From: an uncultured Bacilli bacterium
GTDB lineage: Bacteria; Bacillota_I; Bacilli_A; RF39; UBA660
DNA length: 64,000 bases
Reading direction: 5' to 3'
Assembly: GCA_910585045.1 (NCBI GenBank)
Contig: CAJUCD010000004.1
Coordinates: forward strand, 1-64,000
Every line of letters starts with the position of its first letter. Position 1 is the stretch's first letter. The notes under the pieces are model-generated. The model was not told where the DNA came from and did not search any database. It worked only from the letters and a program-made list of their open reading frames with translations. Positions 52,779 through 61,134 of this stretch are shown piece by piece. The position numbers and the translations under genes are program-made.

Positions 52779-53919
52779 AATAATAAATATTTTAAAAAAA
52801 GAATTAAGAGAAGTTTTTCGTGATAAAAAATCTTTAGCAATGATGTTTATTATTCCTATTATGATCCCTTTAATTGTTTTAGGAATGTCCGCATTATTTG
52901 AATCACAGATGAACTCTGATAATACTGTTTATAATAAAATAGGTTTTGCTTATAATTTATCTTCTAAAGAAGAAGAACTTATTAAAAGTTTAGAAATAGA
53001 TAAAACTCTTGGTACAAAAGAAGAATTAGAAGATTCTTTAAAAAAAGGTGATATATATTTATACATAACAAAAGAGAATAATAAATATACTCTAAACTAT
53101 AATATGAGTAGTGAAACAGGAGGATATGCTTCTAATATCGCTAATAGTTTTTTAGAAAGTTATAAAAGACTTTTACAAAATGAATATTTATTAAATAACA
53201 ATCTTAATCCTGATGAAGTTTTAAATATATTTGAAATCTCAGAAAATGATATTGCTAGTGAAAGTTTTTTTGCAAACTATATCATAACTTATGCTTTTCT
53301 CTTTATTATTATGGCTATAACAGTATCAGCAACTTATCCTGCAACAGATTCTACCGCTGGTGAAAAAGAAAGAGGAACTTTAGAAACTCTATTAACTTTT
53401 CCTATTAAAAGTCGCGATATTATTGTTGGCAAATTATTAAGCGTCACAATATCTTCTATTATAACTGGAATTTTAAGTTTAATATTAGCTCTAATATCCT
53501 TTAAAATAGCTAATAATATGTTTACAATTTATGAAACATTACCTATAACTATTTCTATTTCCAGTATTATTTTTAGTATATTTGTTATTATAGTTTATTC
53601 TTTCTTTATTAGTGGTTTATGTATAGCTATAGCAAGCCTATCTAAAACTTTTAAGGAAGCTCAAAGTGCCTTAACACCTTTAACATTTATCTCATTATTT
53701 CCAGGCATGATAGCTTTTATGGTAGGGATTAAATCTTCAATATTAATGTCTATAATTCCTTTCTTAAACTTTACTCTAGTTTTAAATGATGTGTGTGTCG
53801 GCATATTTAATTATAATCAAATATTCTTAATGTTTATCTCAACTATTATTTATATATCCCTAATAATATGGTATATAATTAAGCAATATAAATCTGAAAA
53901 AGTTTTATTCTCAATATAG
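52768..53919 (+). CDS. ABC-2 permease (NatB-like)
   Basis: A 383-residue ABC-2 permease: helix 1 at about 22-42, a large outside loop to about 170, then five helices with the conserved AGEKERGTLETLLTFPIKSR coupling segment. It is similar to NatB-type exporters, whose cargo may be ions or lipophilic compounds. Its kinase and receiver are encoded just upstream in the same operon. Confidence 0.88.
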   Translation: MKNKIINILKKELREVFRDKKSLAMMFIIPIMIPLIVLGMSALFESQMNSDNTVYNKIGFAYNLSSKEEELIKSLEIDKTLGTKEELEDSLKKGDIYLYITKENNKYTLNYNMSSETGGYASNIANSFLESYKRLLQNEYLLNNNLNPDEVLNIFEISENDIASESFFANYIITYAFLFIIMAITVSATYPATDSTAGEKERGTLETLLTFPIKSRDIIVGKLLSVTISSIITGILSLILALISFKIANNMFTIYETLPITISISSIIFSIFVIIVYSFFISGLCIAIASLSKTFKEAQSALTPLTFISLFPGMIAFMVGIKSSILMSIIPFLNFTLVLNDVCVGIFNYNQIFLMFISTIIYISLIIWYIIKQYKSEKVLFSI

Positions 53920-53945
53920 TAAAGAATTAATCTTTACTTTTTATT
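53918..53945 (+). terminator. Rho-independent terminator
   Basis: Stem AGTAAAGA / TCTTTACT with an ATTAA loop and a T-run. Confidence 0.8.
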
Positions 53946-53989
53946 TGGTAAAAATTGGCTGAAATATTGAAAAATATCTTGAAATATAT

Positions 53990-54008
53990 TCAATAATATT
54001 GTATATTA
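53990..54008 (+). repeat. 19-bp element shared with the region before copy B
   Basis: Identical to 27622-27640, 90 bases before surface-protein gene C. Confidence 0.6.
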
Positions 54009-54096
54009 TTTATATAACATAGAGTAATGCAAATGATATTTATTTTTATTAAAATATGTTACAAATGACGTACAAAAAAGAAAGGAATGGAAAAGA

Positions 54097-55380
54097 ATGC
54101 GTTTTGAATTAATGAAAAAAAATAACAAGAAAAAATGGATAATAGGTAGTATAGCAGCCTTAGGTTTAATATCGGTGGGAATATATGCTAGTAGTTATGC
54201 TAAGTATCAGAAAATAGAAGACCTAAAACTTGCCGAAGGAAAAATAAACTATAAACCTTATGATTTTAAAATAGTAGCAATGTATAAAAGTGATGATGGA
54301 ACAAATTATACTGAGATAGATACTATGCCTGAGTCTGGATATGTCATTAATGAGAGTAAGAGTTATTGTATGGCTGATAATAATACTCAAGTAAAGGGTA
54401 AATTAAAAACTATCAATGGAATTCACTCTGTAACTGGCTTAAAGAAAAATGAAAAGTGTTATATCTGGTTCGATTTAAAGAACCTTACTATTGATGATAT
54501 AATAGCAACTTTAAATCCAAAAACAACAACTCCAACATTTAGTAATATTGCCACAACAGATGAGGGAGTATATTCTGTAAGTGATGGTATGTATGGAGGT
54601 AACTCATACTATTGGAGAGGAGCAGCAACAACAAACTATGTGAAATTTGCAGGAAAGTGTTGGCGCATCATCAGAATCAATGGCGATAAGACGATGAGAT
54701 TAATATATGATGGCGCAACTTGTCATGCAAATGGAACAAGTACTGCAGATAGTATAGCAGTATCAAAGACAGCATATAATTCAATCTCCAATAAGAGTGA
54801 ATATGTAGGATGGAAGTATACATCAGGAAGCCAAAGGCCAAGTAGTATAACAAGTGGAACAAATGCGCCAATAAAAACAGCATTAGAAAACTGGTACAAT
54901 AGCAATATAGGAAATAATGCAATATATGCAAATAAAGTGGCAGATGGTAAATATTGTAATGATAGAAATGTTCAAAGTGGACAAAGTTGGGCAACTTCAG
55001 GTAGTACATTTTTTTATACAGGCTATAAGAGATTATATACAGATTATGCACCAACACTCAGTTGTACAGCTCTAGACACATACACATTAAAAGCAGGACT
55101 CATAACAGCAGATGAAGTAATGTATGCAGGGGGAAAAGGGCATAATACCTCATATTACTTATATAATGGTCAGTATTATTGGACCATGTCTCCGTGTTAT
55201 TGGAATGGTGAAGGCAGTAGCCCTTTTGTGTTCTTTGTTCATTCGAATGGGTATTTTGACGGTACTTATGTAAGCAACACTTCACCTGGTGTGCGTCCAG
55301 TAATAAACTTGAAATCTGATACATTGTTTACTGCAAGAGGAAATGGAACTTTAGAAAATCCATATATAGTTGCTGATTAA
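54097..55380 (+). CDS. Anchored surface protein, variable-C-terminus family (copy C)
   Basis: A 427-residue paralog: anchor WIIGSIAALGLISVGIYAS, the SDDG domain (AMYKSDDGTNYTEIDTMPES), then the core NSYYWRGAATTNYVKFAGKC, SEYVGWKYTSGSQRP and ADGKYCNDR. The variable part is 55191-55296, before GVRPVINLKSDT, and it ends NPYIVAD. Bases 54382-54617 are identical to 55878-56113 in copy D. The conserved start (MRFELMKKNNKKKWI) aligns with copy D, supporting 54097. A-ending codons dominate outside the variable part. It stands next to copy D in the same orientation. Confidence 0.7.
   Translation: MRFELMKKNNKKKWIIGSIAALGLISVGIYASSYAKYQKIEDLKLAEGKINYKPYDFKIVAMYKSDDGTNYTEIDTMPESGYVINESKSYCMADNNTQVKGKLKTINGIHSVTGLKKNEKCYIWFDLKNLTIDDIIATLNPKTTTPTFSNIATTDEGVYSVSDGMYGGNSYYWRGAATTNYVKFAGKCWRIIRINGDKTMRLIYDGATCHANGTSTADSIAVSKTAYNSISNKSEYVGWKYTSGSQRPSSITSGTNAPIKTALENWYNSNIGNNAIYANKVADGKYCNDRNVQSGQSWATSGSTFFYTGYKRLYTDYAPTLSCTALDTYTLKAGLITADEVMYAGGKGHNTSYYLYNGQYYWTMSPCYWNGEGSSPFVFFVHSNGYFDGTYVSNTSPGVRPVINLKSDTLFTARGNGTLENPYIVAD
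54382..54617 (+). repeat. 236-bp block identical to copy D
   Basis: Identical base for base to 55878-56113, offset 1496, between flanks that differ clearly. It covers the second half of the SDDG domain and the linker to the core, and points to recent gene conversion or duplication. Confidence 0.85.
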
Positions 55381-55393
55381 CTATAAAATAAAT

Positions 55394-55434
55394 CTTGCCC
55401 ATAATGCATTACTTTAACTTTATTTGTGGGCAAG
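55394..55434 (+). other. 3' hairpin of surface-protein family (copy C)
   Basis: Arms CTTGCCCATAA / TTGTGGGCAAG (11 bp, one G-U). It is equivalent to 28982-29037 and 56878-56945. No T-run follows. Confidence 0.6.
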
Positions 55435-55595
55435 TAATTTAATATGTTTAGACTATATTTTATTAAAAAATAAGTTATGATAGAAATAATATTAGAAGCT
55501 TTTAATCTGAAATTAAGAGAAGTTTTGATAAGTTTTGTTGAAGATTATGAAGATTTGTAAAATAGTAATTATAATATAGTAAAGGATGGAAAACT

Positions 55596-56873
55596 ATGAA
55601 ATTTGAGGATATAGAAAAAGGCAAAAAAAAATGGTTGATAGTAGGTAGTATTGTAATAATATTTTTAGTATCAATGGGGATATTTGCAAACAATTATGCT
55701 AAATATCAGAATATAAAAGATATAAAATTAGTAGAGGAAAATATAAATTATAAATCAGATTATAAAATGATGGCCATGTATAAAAGTGATGATGGAACAA
55801 ATTATACAGAGATAGATACTATGCCAGAATCGGGATATGCCATAAATGAAGAGAAAAGCTATTGTACAGTTGATAGCAATACTCAAGTAAAGGGTAAATT
55901 AAAAACTATCAATGGAATTCACTCTGTAACTGGCTTAAAGAAAAATGAAAAGTGTTATATCTGGTTCGATTTAAAGAACCTTACTATTGATGATATAATA
56001 GCAACTTTAAATCCAAAAACAACAACTCCAACATTTAGTAATATTGCCACAACAGATGAGGGAGTATATTCTGTAAGTGATGGTATGTATGGAGGTAACT
56101 CATACTATTGGAGGGGAGCAGCTACAACAAACTATGTGAAATTTGCAGGAAAGTGTTGGAGAATCATCAGAATCAATGGCGATAAGACAATGAGGTTAAT
56201 ATATGATGGCGCAACATGCCATAATAACGGTGAGACAACAACAGATAGTATAGCAGTAGCAAGTACAGCATATAGCTCAAGTTATAATAAGTCAGAATAT
56301 GTAGGCTGGAAATATACAGAAGGGTTACAAAGACCAAGTAGTATAACAAGTGGAACAAACGCACTAATTAAAACAACATTAGAAAATTGGTACAATAGTA
56401 ATATAGGAAATAATACAACATATTCAAGTAAAATAGCAGATGGCAAATATTGTAATGATCGAAATGTTCAAAGCGGACAAAGCTGGGCAAGTGCACCAAG
56501 TAATATATTCTACTATGCAGGTTACAAGAGATTATATACAGATTATGCACCAACACTCAGCTGTGCAGCGCTAGACACATACACATTAAAAGTTGGGCTC
56601 ATAACAGCAGATGAGGTAATGTATGCAGGAGGCAAAAACGCTAATAATACTTCATATTATTTATATAATGGACAGGATTACTGGACTATGTCTCCATATA
56701 TGTGGAATGGCAGCGCTGGTTCTTATGTGTTTTATGTATATTCAGGTGGCCACCTTAATTGGAATGGTGCTAGCAGCGCAATAGGTGTACGTCCAGTAAT
56801 TAATTTAAAGGCTGATACGTTGTTTGCGTCAGAAGGAAATGGAACGCAAAATAATCCATATGTTGTAAAATAA
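55596..56873 (+). CDS. Anchored surface protein, variable-C-terminus family (copy D)
   Basis: A 425-residue paralog: anchor LIVGSIVIIFLVSMGIFA, SDDG domain, core NSYYWRGAATTNYVKFAGKC, SEYVGWKYTEGLQRP, ADGKYCNDR. The variable part is 56695-56792, where codons such as GGC AGC GCT GGT TCT TAT and AAT GGT GCT AGC AGC end in C or T. Then come GVRPVINLKADT and NPYVVK. AAAGGA lies 9 bases before the ATG. The upstream GAAGTTTTGATAAG...GTTGAAGAT stretch resembles that of copy B. Confidence 0.7.
   Translation: MKFEDIEKGKKKWLIVGSIVIIFLVSMGIFANNYAKYQNIKDIKLVEENINYKSDYKMMAMYKSDDGTNYTEIDTMPESGYAINEEKSYCTVDSNTQVKGKLKTINGIHSVTGLKKNEKCYIWFDLKNLTIDDIIATLNPKTTTPTFSNIATTDEGVYSVSDGMYGGNSYYWRGAATTNYVKFAGKCWRIIRINGDKTMRLIYDGATCHNNGETTTDSIAVASTAYSSSYNKSEYVGWKYTEGLQRPSSITSGTNALIKTTLENWYNSNIGNNTTYSSKIADGKYCNDRNVQSGQSWASAPSNIFYYAGYKRLYTDYAPTLSCAALDTYTLKVGLITADEVMYAGGKNANNTSYYLYNGQDYWTMSPYMWNGSAGSYVFYVYSGGHLNWNGASSAIGVRPVINLKADTLFASEGNGTQNNPYVVK
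55878..56113 (+). repeat. 236-bp block identical to copy C
   Basis: Partner of 54382-54617. Confidence 0.85.
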
Positions 56874-56877
56874 TTAC

Positions 56878-56945
56878 CTTGCCTATGCAGCTTATTAAAA
56901 TGTATTTTTTGAGTACTATCCTTTAAACTCTCATGTATAGGCAAG
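56878..56945 (+). other. 3' hairpin of surface-protein family (copy D)
   Basis: Arms CTTGCCTATGCA / TGTATAGGCAAG (12 bp, one G-U) around a 44-nt loop. Confidence 0.6.
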
Positions 56946-56969
56946 AAAAAAATTTAAAATTATATTTAT

Positions 56970-56993
56970 AGAGTGATTAATGCACTCTTTTTT
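56970..56993 (+). terminator. Rho-independent terminator
   Basis: Stem AGAGTG / CACTCT and TTTTTT, after the copy-D hairpin. Confidence 0.75.
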
Positions 56994-57063
56994 AATATTA
57001 CTTAATTGTAAGAAATAATAAGTTCATAATATGCTATAATATATTTGATAGCGAGGTTATAAT

Positions 57064-58158
57064 ATGAGTTATTTAATATCTATTAAAACAGCAATAATTC
57101 TTTTTCCTTTTATTGCTTTTATTTTTACTATTCCCTTTATTTTATCTCAGTATCATAAATATGGTGCTATTCATTGGTTTAGAGTTTTAATAATTTATAC
57201 TTTTATTTTATATTTAATATCAATATATTTTTTAGTAATTTTACCACTGCCTACATTTGAAGAAGCTCTAAAAAATACAGGGCCATATTATAACTTTATT
57301 CCTTTTAATTTTATAAAAGATTTTTTACGTGAAACATCTCTTGTAATAACTAATCCTAGCACTTATCTTGATGCTTTAATGGATCCTTGTTTTTATGTTG
57401 TCATCTTTAATATTTTTATGACTATTCCATTTGGCATGTATTTGCGTTATTACTTTAAATGTAGTTTTCGTAAAACTGTTTTCTATACTTTTCTTTTAAG
57501 CTTATTCTTTGAACTAACTCAAGGCTCTAGTTTATATTCTATTTATCCTAATCCTTATCGTTTATGTGATATTGATGACTTAATATTAAATACTTTAGGT
57601 GGAGCTTTAGGGTATCCTATAATGGGTTTATTTATGAAAATATTACCTACACGAGAAACTATTGATGAAGAATCATTAATAAAAGGGCAAGTAGTATCAG
57701 GACTTCGCAGGTTAACAATATTCTTTTTAGATTTATTTATCTATTTTATTTTAATGGGATTTATATCTATCTTTACTAAATCTAGTTTTTTAATAGCTTT
57801 CATCATTTATTATATTATTATTCCAATTATATTTAATAATCAAACTCTTGGAATGAAATTTTTAAATGTTAAAATGTCTTTTAATAAAAATAATATACTT
57901 AAAATAATATTTCGTAATACTTTTATTTTTCTATACTATTTTTTTCTTCCTTTCTGGTTTCTAATTGGTATTGCTATTGGTGTAAATAGTTTAATTCATC
58001 TAAACCTAAAAGCTTTATTTATGATTATAAGTATTTTTAGTGTTTTAGTATTTTATTTAACTAATATTTTAATAATTTTAATTAAAGGTAAAATTTATTA
58101 TGATAAGCTTTTTAAATTTGAATTTATTAGTACCATCAAATTAACTAAAGAAGACTAG
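57064..58158 (+). CDS. VanZ-RDD fusion membrane protein
   Basis: A 364-residue two-domain membrane protein. Residues 1-200 are VanZ-like (YNFIPFNFIKDF, IFMTIPFGMYLRYYF, ELTQGSSLYSIYPNPYRLCD with IDDLILNTLGG). Residues 215-360 are an RDD domain (GLRRLTIFFLDLFIYFIL, NQTLGMKFLNVKMSF). The Arg/Asp pair and the QTLG motif are kept. Such fusions occur in Firmicutes, and the function is unknown. It has GCGAGGTTAT before the ATG and TATAAT at about 57035. It is a single gene. Confidence 0.85.
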   Translation: MSYLISIKTAIILFPFIAFIFTIPFILSQYHKYGAIHWFRVLIIYTFILYLISIYFLVILPLPTFEEALKNTGPYYNFIPFNFIKDFLRETSLVITNPSTYLDALMDPCFYVVIFNIFMTIPFGMYLRYYFKCSFRKTVFYTFLLSLFFELTQGSSLYSIYPNPYRLCDIDDLILNTLGGALGYPIMGLFMKILPTRETIDEESLIKGQVVSGLRRLTIFFLDLFIYFILMGFISIFTKSSFLIAFIIYYIIIPIIFNNQTLGMKFLNVKMSFNKNNILKIIFRNTFIFLYYFFLPFWFLIGIAIGVNSLIHLNLKALFMIISIFSVLVFYLTNILIILIKGKIYYDKLFKFEFISTIKLTKED

Positions 58159-58199
58159 TAAAAAAGCTTTTTAAGATATATAATAATAGTGAGGTAATT

Positions 58200-58847
58200 A
58201 TGAAAAAATTAGATATAATATATGAAGATAAGAACATACTAGTTATAAATAAACCTGCTAAAATCTTAACTATTAGTGATGGCAAAACTGAACATACTTT
58301 ATATAGTGCAGCTCGTGAATATGTAAAAAAACAACATAAGTCTAACAAAATATTTATTGTTCATCGTCTTGATAAAGATACATCAGGTATTATTTTATTT
58401 GCTAAAAATGAATCTTTAAAAAAAGAACTCCAAACTAATTGGAACAAAATAGCTACTAGATATTATTTAGCAATAGTAGAAGGTAAACTTCCTACCAAAA
58501 AAGGTGTTATTAAAGAGTATTTAAAAGAGAGTAAAACTCATCAAGTTTACAGCACTAAAAACAAATCAGGTGAATATGCTGAAACCTGTTATGAAGTTTT
58601 AAATGAAACTAAGCATAATTCTTTAGTTCATGTAGAAATAAAAACAGGTAAGAAAAACCAAATTCGTGTTGCTTTTAGTAATTTAGGCAATCCCTTAATT
58701 GGCGATAAAAAATATGGAAGTACTACTAACCCTTTAAAAAGATTAGGACTTCATGCAAGTTATTTAAAAGTAAAAATTAAAGATAAAGAATATGAGTTTA
58801 AAAGTAAGACTCCTGAATCTTTTAAATTTTATGAAAAAAAGTGTTGA
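58200..58847 (+). CDS. RluA family pseudouridine synthase
   Basis: A 215-residue pseudouridine synthase: IYEDKNILVINKPAKI, the catalytic HRLDKDTSGIILFAK (Asp in the RLD motif), KTGKKNQIRVAFSNLGNPLI and GLHASYL. There is no S4 domain, so it is a short form that modifies tRNA or rRNA. GTGAGGTAATT precedes the ATG. The stop TGA lies inside the -35 of the next promoter. Confidence 0.9.
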   Translation: MKKLDIIYEDKNILVINKPAKILTISDGKTEHTLYSAAREYVKKQHKSNKIFIVHRLDKDTSGIILFAKNESLKKELQTNWNKIATRYYLAIVEGKLPTKKGVIKEYLKESKTHQVYSTKNKSGEYAETCYEVLNETKHNSLVHVEIKTGKKNQIRVAFSNLGNPLIGDKKYGSTTNPLKRLGLHASYLKVKIKDKEYEFKSKTPESFKFYEKKC

Positions 58848-58874
58848 CAATAACCTAAGGTTATAGCTTATATT
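58844..58874 (+). promoter_or_regulatory. MerR-type promoter with 19-bp spacer and perfect dyad
   Basis: TTGACA (58844-58849), 19-bp spacer, TATATT (58869-58874). The spacer contains ATAACCT-A-AGGTTAT, a perfect 7-bp-arm dyad at the same offset as in the MerR promoter at 7025 (14 of 19 spacer bases identical). It is the predicted target of the MerR protein at 7080. Confidence 0.8.
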
Positions 58875-58898
58875 TAAAAACATGAAAGGGAAATTTAT

Positions 58899-59798
58899 AT
58901 GTTAAAATTAGAAAATGTTACCAAATATTATGGTACAAACTTAGCTGTAGATAATCTATCATTTACGATAAATAACGGCGAAATTTTTGGTTTATTAGGC
59001 GTTAATGGAGCTGGTAAGACAACTACTTTCCGAATGATTATGGGACTTCTAGAACCTACCAAAGGAAAAATAACTATTGATGATAAAATAGTCGATTATA
59101 GTTTATGTGAAAATATAGGTTTTTTAACTGAAGAGCGTAGTTTATTAACCAAATTAACTGTAAAAGAGCAAGTAATTTATTATGGTACTTTAAAAGGAAT
59201 GACTGAATCTGCTATTTTAAAAAAATTAGATTATTGGTTAGAACGTTTTGGTGTATTAGATTATAAAGAACGTAAAATCAAAGAATTAAGTAAAGGTAAC
59301 CAACAAAAAATTCAGTTTATTACGGCGATAATTCATGAACCTAGTCTTTTAGTATTAGATGAACCATTTACAGGTCTAGATCCTATTAATGTTGAATTAT
59401 TTATGGCTGTCATAAGAGAATTTAAAGAAAAGGGCAAAATGATTATATTCTCCAGCCACCGCATGGAACATGTCGAATTATTTTGTGAAAAATTAGTTAT
59501 TTTAAAAAAGGGTAAAACAGTATTAAGTGGTTCTCTAAAAAGTATCAAGAAAAATTATCAAAAGAAAACCATTAAAATAAATGGTGATATTGATATAAAA
59601 AGCTTAGAAAAAATAAAAGGTGTTCAATCTGTAAGCAAAGAAAATTTAGATATTATTGTTAAGATAGAAAGTGATGAATATATTAAAGATGTCTTTAAAA
59701 TCGTTAAGAATTCTGATAATATTACAAAATTCTTAGTTGAAGATGCCTCATTAAATGAAATATTCTTAGATACAGTAGGTGAAGTTTATGAAAAATAA
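58899..59798 (+). CDS. ABC-2 ATPase, MerR-regulated exporter
   Basis: A 299-residue ABC ATPase: Walker A GVNGAGKTT, signature ELSKGNQQKIQFITA (SKGNQQK form of YhaQ/NatA-like proteins), Walker B LLVLDEPFTGLD, SSHRM switch, and an 80-residue C-terminal domain. GAAAGGG precedes the ATG. It overlaps the permease by 11 bases. The MerR-type promoter predicts induction by the compound sensed by the membrane-bound MerR protein. Confidence 0.92.
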   Translation: MLKLENVTKYYGTNLAVDNLSFTINNGEIFGLLGVNGAGKTTTFRMIMGLLEPTKGKITIDDKIVDYSLCENIGFLTEERSLLTKLTVKEQVIYYGTLKGMTESAILKKLDYWLERFGVLDYKERKIKELSKGNQQKIQFITAIIHEPSLLVLDEPFTGLDPINVELFMAVIREFKEKGKMIIFSSHRMEHVELFCEKLVILKKGKTVLSGSLKSIKKNYQKKTIKINGDIDIKSLEKIKGVQSVSKENLDIIVKIESDEYIKDVFKIVKNSDNITKFLVEDASLNEIFLDTVGEVYEK

Positions 59799-61086
59799 AT
59801 TTAAATATCTTATTAAATATAGCTTAAAAAAGAAAATTGATACTAAATGGTTTAAAGCTGTAAATATTCTTTTATGTTTATTATTAATTTTTCTTATGAA
59901 TATGGATTATATTATTAATTTCTTTGGTGGCGATTTTGATTCTCATGATAAAATATATATTGTAGATAATGCTAATAGCTATCAATCTTTTGAAAACTAT
60001 TTTAATACCTTAAGTGCTAATTTTGATTATGACAATTATGAATTAATTTTAGATAATAGTATTTTAAATAAAACAGCAGATTTAGAAGATGAAATTATTG
60101 TAGTAATTGAAAAAGATAATCTTGAATATTTAAAAGGTGAAGTAATATCTTATGATACAGTTTCAAAAACTACTTTTGAACTTATATCTAGTTCTTTAAA
60201 TGCTTTAAAAAGCGAACTAGTTTTAGCATCTAGTGGACTTAGTGCTGATGAGATTGCTAGATTAACTAGTCCTGTAAATGTTTCTGAACGTATTTTAAAT
60301 GCTGATGCTAAAGATAATCAAACTAAAGAGACCCTAAGTGCTGTTATAACTACAATATTAATTGTACCATTCTTTATTTTAATAGTTACAATGGTACAAA
60401 TGTTAGGCGCCGAAATAAATGATGAAAAAACAAGTCGTGGTATGGAAGTTATAATATCATCTGTTCCAGCTAAAATGCACTTCTTATCCAAAGTTATAGC
60501 CTCTATTTCTTATGTTTTAATTCAAGGGGCATTAATGTTTAGTTATGGCATACTAGCTATGTTATTACGTAAATTATTTACTAATGCTGATGCTGCAATT
60601 GGCGTTGGTGGCATTATAAGTGAGACTATTAAAGCATTAAGTGAAGCTGGAGTCTTTACGCTTTTATTAAAGGGAAGCATTATATTAATTATTCTTTTTG
60701 TTGTAAGCTTTATTGCTTATGCTATTGTTTCAGCAACTCTTGCTAGTATGACTACTAATAATGAAGATTTTCAACAACTGCAAACTCCATTAATGATAAT
60801 CATGATGGTAGGCTATTATGTAGCACTAATGTCTTTTGTTTTTGATGGTTCATTATTTATTAATATTTTAGCTCATATTCCTTTACTATCAGTTATGATT
60901 GCTCCTACACTTTATTTAATGGGTGAGATGACTTTATTATCACTTATTGGTAGTACAGCTATTACAGTTATAGCTACTTATTTCTTATATAAATATGGTC
61001 TACGTATTTATAAGGTAGGAATTCTAAATTATTCTTCTAGTAAACTATGGCGCAAAATGTTTAAATCTTTAAAAAAGGTTGATTAA
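59788..61086 (+). CDS. ABC-2 permease, MerR-regulated exporter
   Basis: A 432-residue permease like YhaP/NatB: helix 1 at about 25-45, an outside domain to about 180, then five or six helices with INDEKTSRGMEVIISSVPAK as coupling segment and a long amphipathic insert. ATG 59788 follows AGGTGAAG; the GTG at 59779 overlaps that site. It exports an unknown, perhaps lipophilic, compound. Confidence 0.88.
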   Translation: MKNKFKYLIKYSLKKKIDTKWFKAVNILLCLLLIFLMNMDYIINFFGGDFDSHDKIYIVDNANSYQSFENYFNTLSANFDYDNYELILDNSILNKTADLEDEIIVVIEKDNLEYLKGEVISYDTVSKTTFELISSSLNALKSELVLASSGLSADEIARLTSPVNVSERILNADAKDNQTKETLSAVITTILIVPFFILIVTMVQMLGAEINDEKTSRGMEVIISSVPAKMHFLSKVIASISYVLIQGALMFSYGILAMLLRKLFTNADAAIGVGGIISETIKALSEAGVFTLLLKGSIILIILFVVSFIAYAIVSATLASMTTNNEDFQQLQTPLMIIMMVGYYVALMSFVFDGSLFINILAHIPLLSVMIAPTLYLMGEMTLLSLIGSTAITVIATYFLYKYGLRIYKVGILNYSSSKLWRKMFKSLKKVD

Positions 61087-61134
61087 AAAGTTCTTTCATG
61101 ATAAAATAAATGAAATTTTGAAAGGAAAACAACT

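Noticed and set aside
54677..55324. Minus-strand frames inside surface-protein genes C and D (54677-55057, 55100-55324, 56173-56556)
   Set aside because: His/Tyr/Leu-rich shadow translations of the conserved plus-strand core; the same shadow recurs in each paralog because the DNA is similar.
17802..56873. A complete diversity-generating retroelement
   Set aside because: Only target-like genes are visible. No reverse transcriptase motif and no template repeat differing at adenines was found in the window.
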